A DNA stretch of 64,000 nt from Pseudidiomarina sp. CB1. Its GTDB lineage: Bacteria > Pseudomonadota > Gammaproteobacteria > Enterobacterales > Alteromonadaceae. Shown one piece after another: positions 62,662 to 64,000 of this stretch (positions are counted from its first letter, which is position 1; each line of letters begins with the position of its first letter). The notes under the pieces were generated by a model, which was given only the letters and a program-made list of their open reading frames with translations, was not told where the DNA came from and searched no databases. The stretch is from the NCBI RefSeq assembly GCF_024752025.1, contig NZ_JANTPU010000001.1:1550001-1614000 (forward strand). Reading direction: 5' to 3'. The position numbers and the translations under genes were made by a program.

Positions 62662-62690
62662 ATTATATCTTTACATTTGTTTACAAGAAA
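62662..62690 (-). promoter_or_regulatory. probable sigma-70 promoter of the GAF-GGDEF-EAL gene
   Basis: On the minus strand TTTCTT (62690-62685), 17 bases, TATAAT (62667-62662), about 70 bases before the ATG at 62590. The -10 is perfect, the -35 weak. The leader is very A-rich. Confidence 0.5.
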
Positions 62691-62732
62691 GGTTTTTGAT
62701 GACTTTTTCACCATTCATTTCCTGAATAACGG

Positions 62733-62763
62733 GTACAAAAAAACCGCCGAAGCGGTTTTTTAT
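62733..62763 (-). terminator. intrinsic terminator of the cytochrome c5 gene
   Basis: Stem AAAAACCGC / GCGGTTTTT (62739-62747, 62752-62760) with a four-base loop. On the minus strand it ends in a run of seven Ts. It lies 24 bases beyond the cytochrome gene stop. Confidence 0.9.
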
Positions 62764-62786
62764 GTTGTTATACAAGTGGTTCGTCC

Positions 62787-63215
62787 CTAAATATCGGCAA
62801 CCATGTAATCAATAGCGGCTTGAATTTCGTCGTCACTGCAATCGCCGCAAGTACCTTTTGGTGGCATCGCATTGTAGCCTTCGATTGCATGCTTCAGTAC
62901 CGTATCCATGCCTTGCGCTAGGCGCGGTTCCCAATCAGCTGCATTATTCATTTTCGGTGCACCAAGTACGCCACCGGTATGGCAAGCTGCACAATAGGTG
63001 TTGTAAACCTGTTCCCCAGAACGTGCGCCACCCGCACTCGCACCACTGTCAGCAGCGGCAGCGGCACCGGTGCGGACTTGACCGATAGGCGCGATACGTT
63101 TTGCAATGTCTTCGTTGCTATCTTGCGGTAACATAGTGGCACCTGCGCTGCCGATCACAAATGCCATTGCAGCGGCGAGGAAACGACCAGATTTTACGAC
63201 TTTAAATACGTTCAC
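62787..63215 (-). CDS. cytochrome c5-type protein
   Basis: Exported class I cytochrome c of 142 residues. A signal peptide (about 8-30) and Ala/Gly/Ser-rich linker precede a domain with heme motif CAACH in YNTYCAACHTGGVLGAPKMN, axial Met in AMPPKGTCGDCSDDE, and the second cysteine pair CGDC typical of cytochrome c5. I start at GTG 63215, six bases after AGGAG; the frame opens further upstream but across that ribosome site. It may shuttle electrons to the caa3-like oxidase at 8-12 kb. Confidence 0.93.
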   Translation of the reverse strand: MNVFKVVKSGRFLAAAMAFVIGSAGATMLPQDSNEDIAKRIAPIGQVRTGAAAAADSGASAGGARSGEQVYNTYCAACHTGGVLGAPKMNNAADWEPRLAQGMDTVLKHAIEGYNAMPPKGTCGDCSDDEIQAAIDYMVADI

Positions 63216-63307
63216 AGTGGACTCCTGTTGCATATCGATGAGCTTGCACGCTCACAAAGTTGTTGCGATTATAGCCAGATTCCGTCCAAGGTTAAACATT
63301 TCGTTGC

Positions 63308-64000
63308 ATGTCTTCTCCAGCAAATACTATTACGCGGAAAATTGCGCTATTAGATCTCGACGCTTTCTTCGCCAGTGCCGAGGTTCTGCGTGATCCGAGC
63401 CTACGCAACAAACCGTTTGCGGTCGGCGGTGGGAGCGAGCGCGGAGTCGTTGCTACGGCCAATTATTTAGCACGAGAGTTTGGTGTACGTAGCGCCATGT
63501 CAGGCGCACATGCGCGCCGCTTATGTCCACACTTGCACTTTGTCCCACCTGATCATCGCTACTACCGCGAATTATCAAAACAAATTCTCGCCGTTTTACG
63601 TGAGGTTACCGCAATTGTGGAACCAGCGTCGATTGATGAGTTCTATCTCGACTTAACCGATAATCAAACCTTCCAAGGGAGTGCTTCCTTAACCATGGAA
63701 GCAATACGCAAGCGATTACGCGACATGGGACTCACCGCGTCGGCTGGAATTAGCTGTCAGAAAATGGTGGCGAAGATCGCCAGTGAAGAACGCAAGCCGG
63801 ACGGACAGTTTGTTGTACCTCCAGATCAAGTTGTCGCTTACATTGGTGAGTTAAGCCTGAAACGTATTCCTGGTGTCGGGCCCAAAAGTCTGGAGCGCTT
63901 ACAAAATGCAGGTTTTTATTTAGGTAAGGATATTCAGCAAGCAGATATCAATCGCTTACAACGTTTACTAGGCGAAAAAGCCGGTTGGCTTTTGTATCAA
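63308..64000 (+). CDS. dinB: DNA polymerase IV, N-terminal part (cut by window end)
   Basis: Y-family translesion polymerase; 231 codons are present and the frame is open at base 64000. It begins MSSPANTITRKIALLDLDAF with the first metal Asp in LDLDAFFASAEVLRDP, the YLAREFGVRSAMSG steric-gate region, the catalytic SIDEFYLDLT, SAGISCQKMVAKIASEERKP and the HhH motif RIPGVGPKSLERL. It is divergent from the cytochrome c5 gene with 92 bases between. I see no CTG-N10-CAG SOS box there, although dinB is LexA-controlled in E. coli. Confidence 0.96.
   Translation, partial: MSSPANTITRKIALLDLDAFFASAEVLRDPSLRNKPFAVGGGSERGVVATANYLAREFGVRSAMSGAHARRLCPHLHFVPPDHRYYRELSKQILAVLREVTAIVEPASIDEFYLDLTDNQTFQGSASLTMEAIRKRLRDMGLTASAGISCQKMVAKIASEERKPDGQFVVPPDQVVAYIGELSLKRIPGVGPKSLERLQNAGFYLGKDIQQADINRLQRLLGEKAGWLLYQ

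Noticed and set aside
1-64000. Phage, integrase, transposase, CRISPR array, toxin-antitoxin or defence genes
   Set aside because: None seen on either strand; gene content and order are those of a stable core chromosome region.

Overview
The window is a stretch of core chromosome from a free-living, aerobic, Gram-negative gammaproteobacterium. Gene orders shared with E. coli (kbl-tdh; ubiC-ubiA-plsB/lexA; nfuA, comF, bioH; mutM-rpmG-rpmB-radC; coaBC-slmA; gpsA-secB-yibN/gpmI-envC-yibQ; rpoH-ftsX-ftsE-ftsY/rsmD-yhhL), a full aa3-type oxidase operon, two c-di-GMP proteins and large exported M14 and BNR-repeat proteins point to Alteromonadales, most likely an Idiomarinaceae relative. The order/family assignment is inference. 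No rRNA, tRNA, CRISPR array, prophage or insertion sequence was seen.

Layout. 1-7.8 kb: threonine catabolism (kbl end, tdh), glpE, glpG, ubiquinone head-group genes ubiC-ubiA, then plsB facing away from a lexA-sulA-like SOS operon. 8-16.5 kb: cytochrome c oxidase structural genes (coxB-coxA-ctaG-coxC), then SURF1, a small Sco-like protein, heme A and heme O synthases and Sco. 16.5-26.7 kb: polysaccharide deacetylase, MATE transporter, DUF4397 lipoprotein, nfuA with an IscR-type site, M14 peptidase, comF, bioH, mutM and a 2OG-Fe(II) oxygenase. 26.7-36.2 kb: rpmG, rpmB, radC, coaBC, slmA, gpsA, secB, gpmI, envC, yibQ. 36.2-41.8 kb: rpoH and the ftsYEX operon, rsmD and small conserved genes. 42-49 kb: PLP enzymes (threonine/serine dehydratase, a cystathionine beta-synthase/gamma-lyase pair, threonine aldolase) and comM. 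49-64 kb: an EAL-CBS-GGDEF protein, a PepSY protein beside a decayed TonB receptor, a 1088-residue BNR-repeat exoprotein, fpr, ubiK, rep, a GAF-GAF-GGDEF-EAL protein, a cytochrome c5 and the start of dinB.

Themes. Respiration dominates: oxidase, heme A/O synthesis, copper delivery, ubiquinone (ubiC, ubiA, ubiK) and cytochrome c5. Envelope and stress control is readable from DNA: a sigma-E-type promoter in front of rpoH and another in front of plsB, the latter interleaved with the LexA-controlled lexA promoter. Genes are tightly packed: 10 of 15 convergent pairs overlap, six by exactly four bases through reciprocal stop codons.

I did not find an obviously new multi-gene system. The best candidates for undescribed biology are the coxB leader (a 33-codon reading frame ending in a GTGA overlap with coxB, lying over a predicted three-way RNA junction), the CX3C Sco-like protein inside the oxidase operon, and several cis-regulatory elements listed in the findings.
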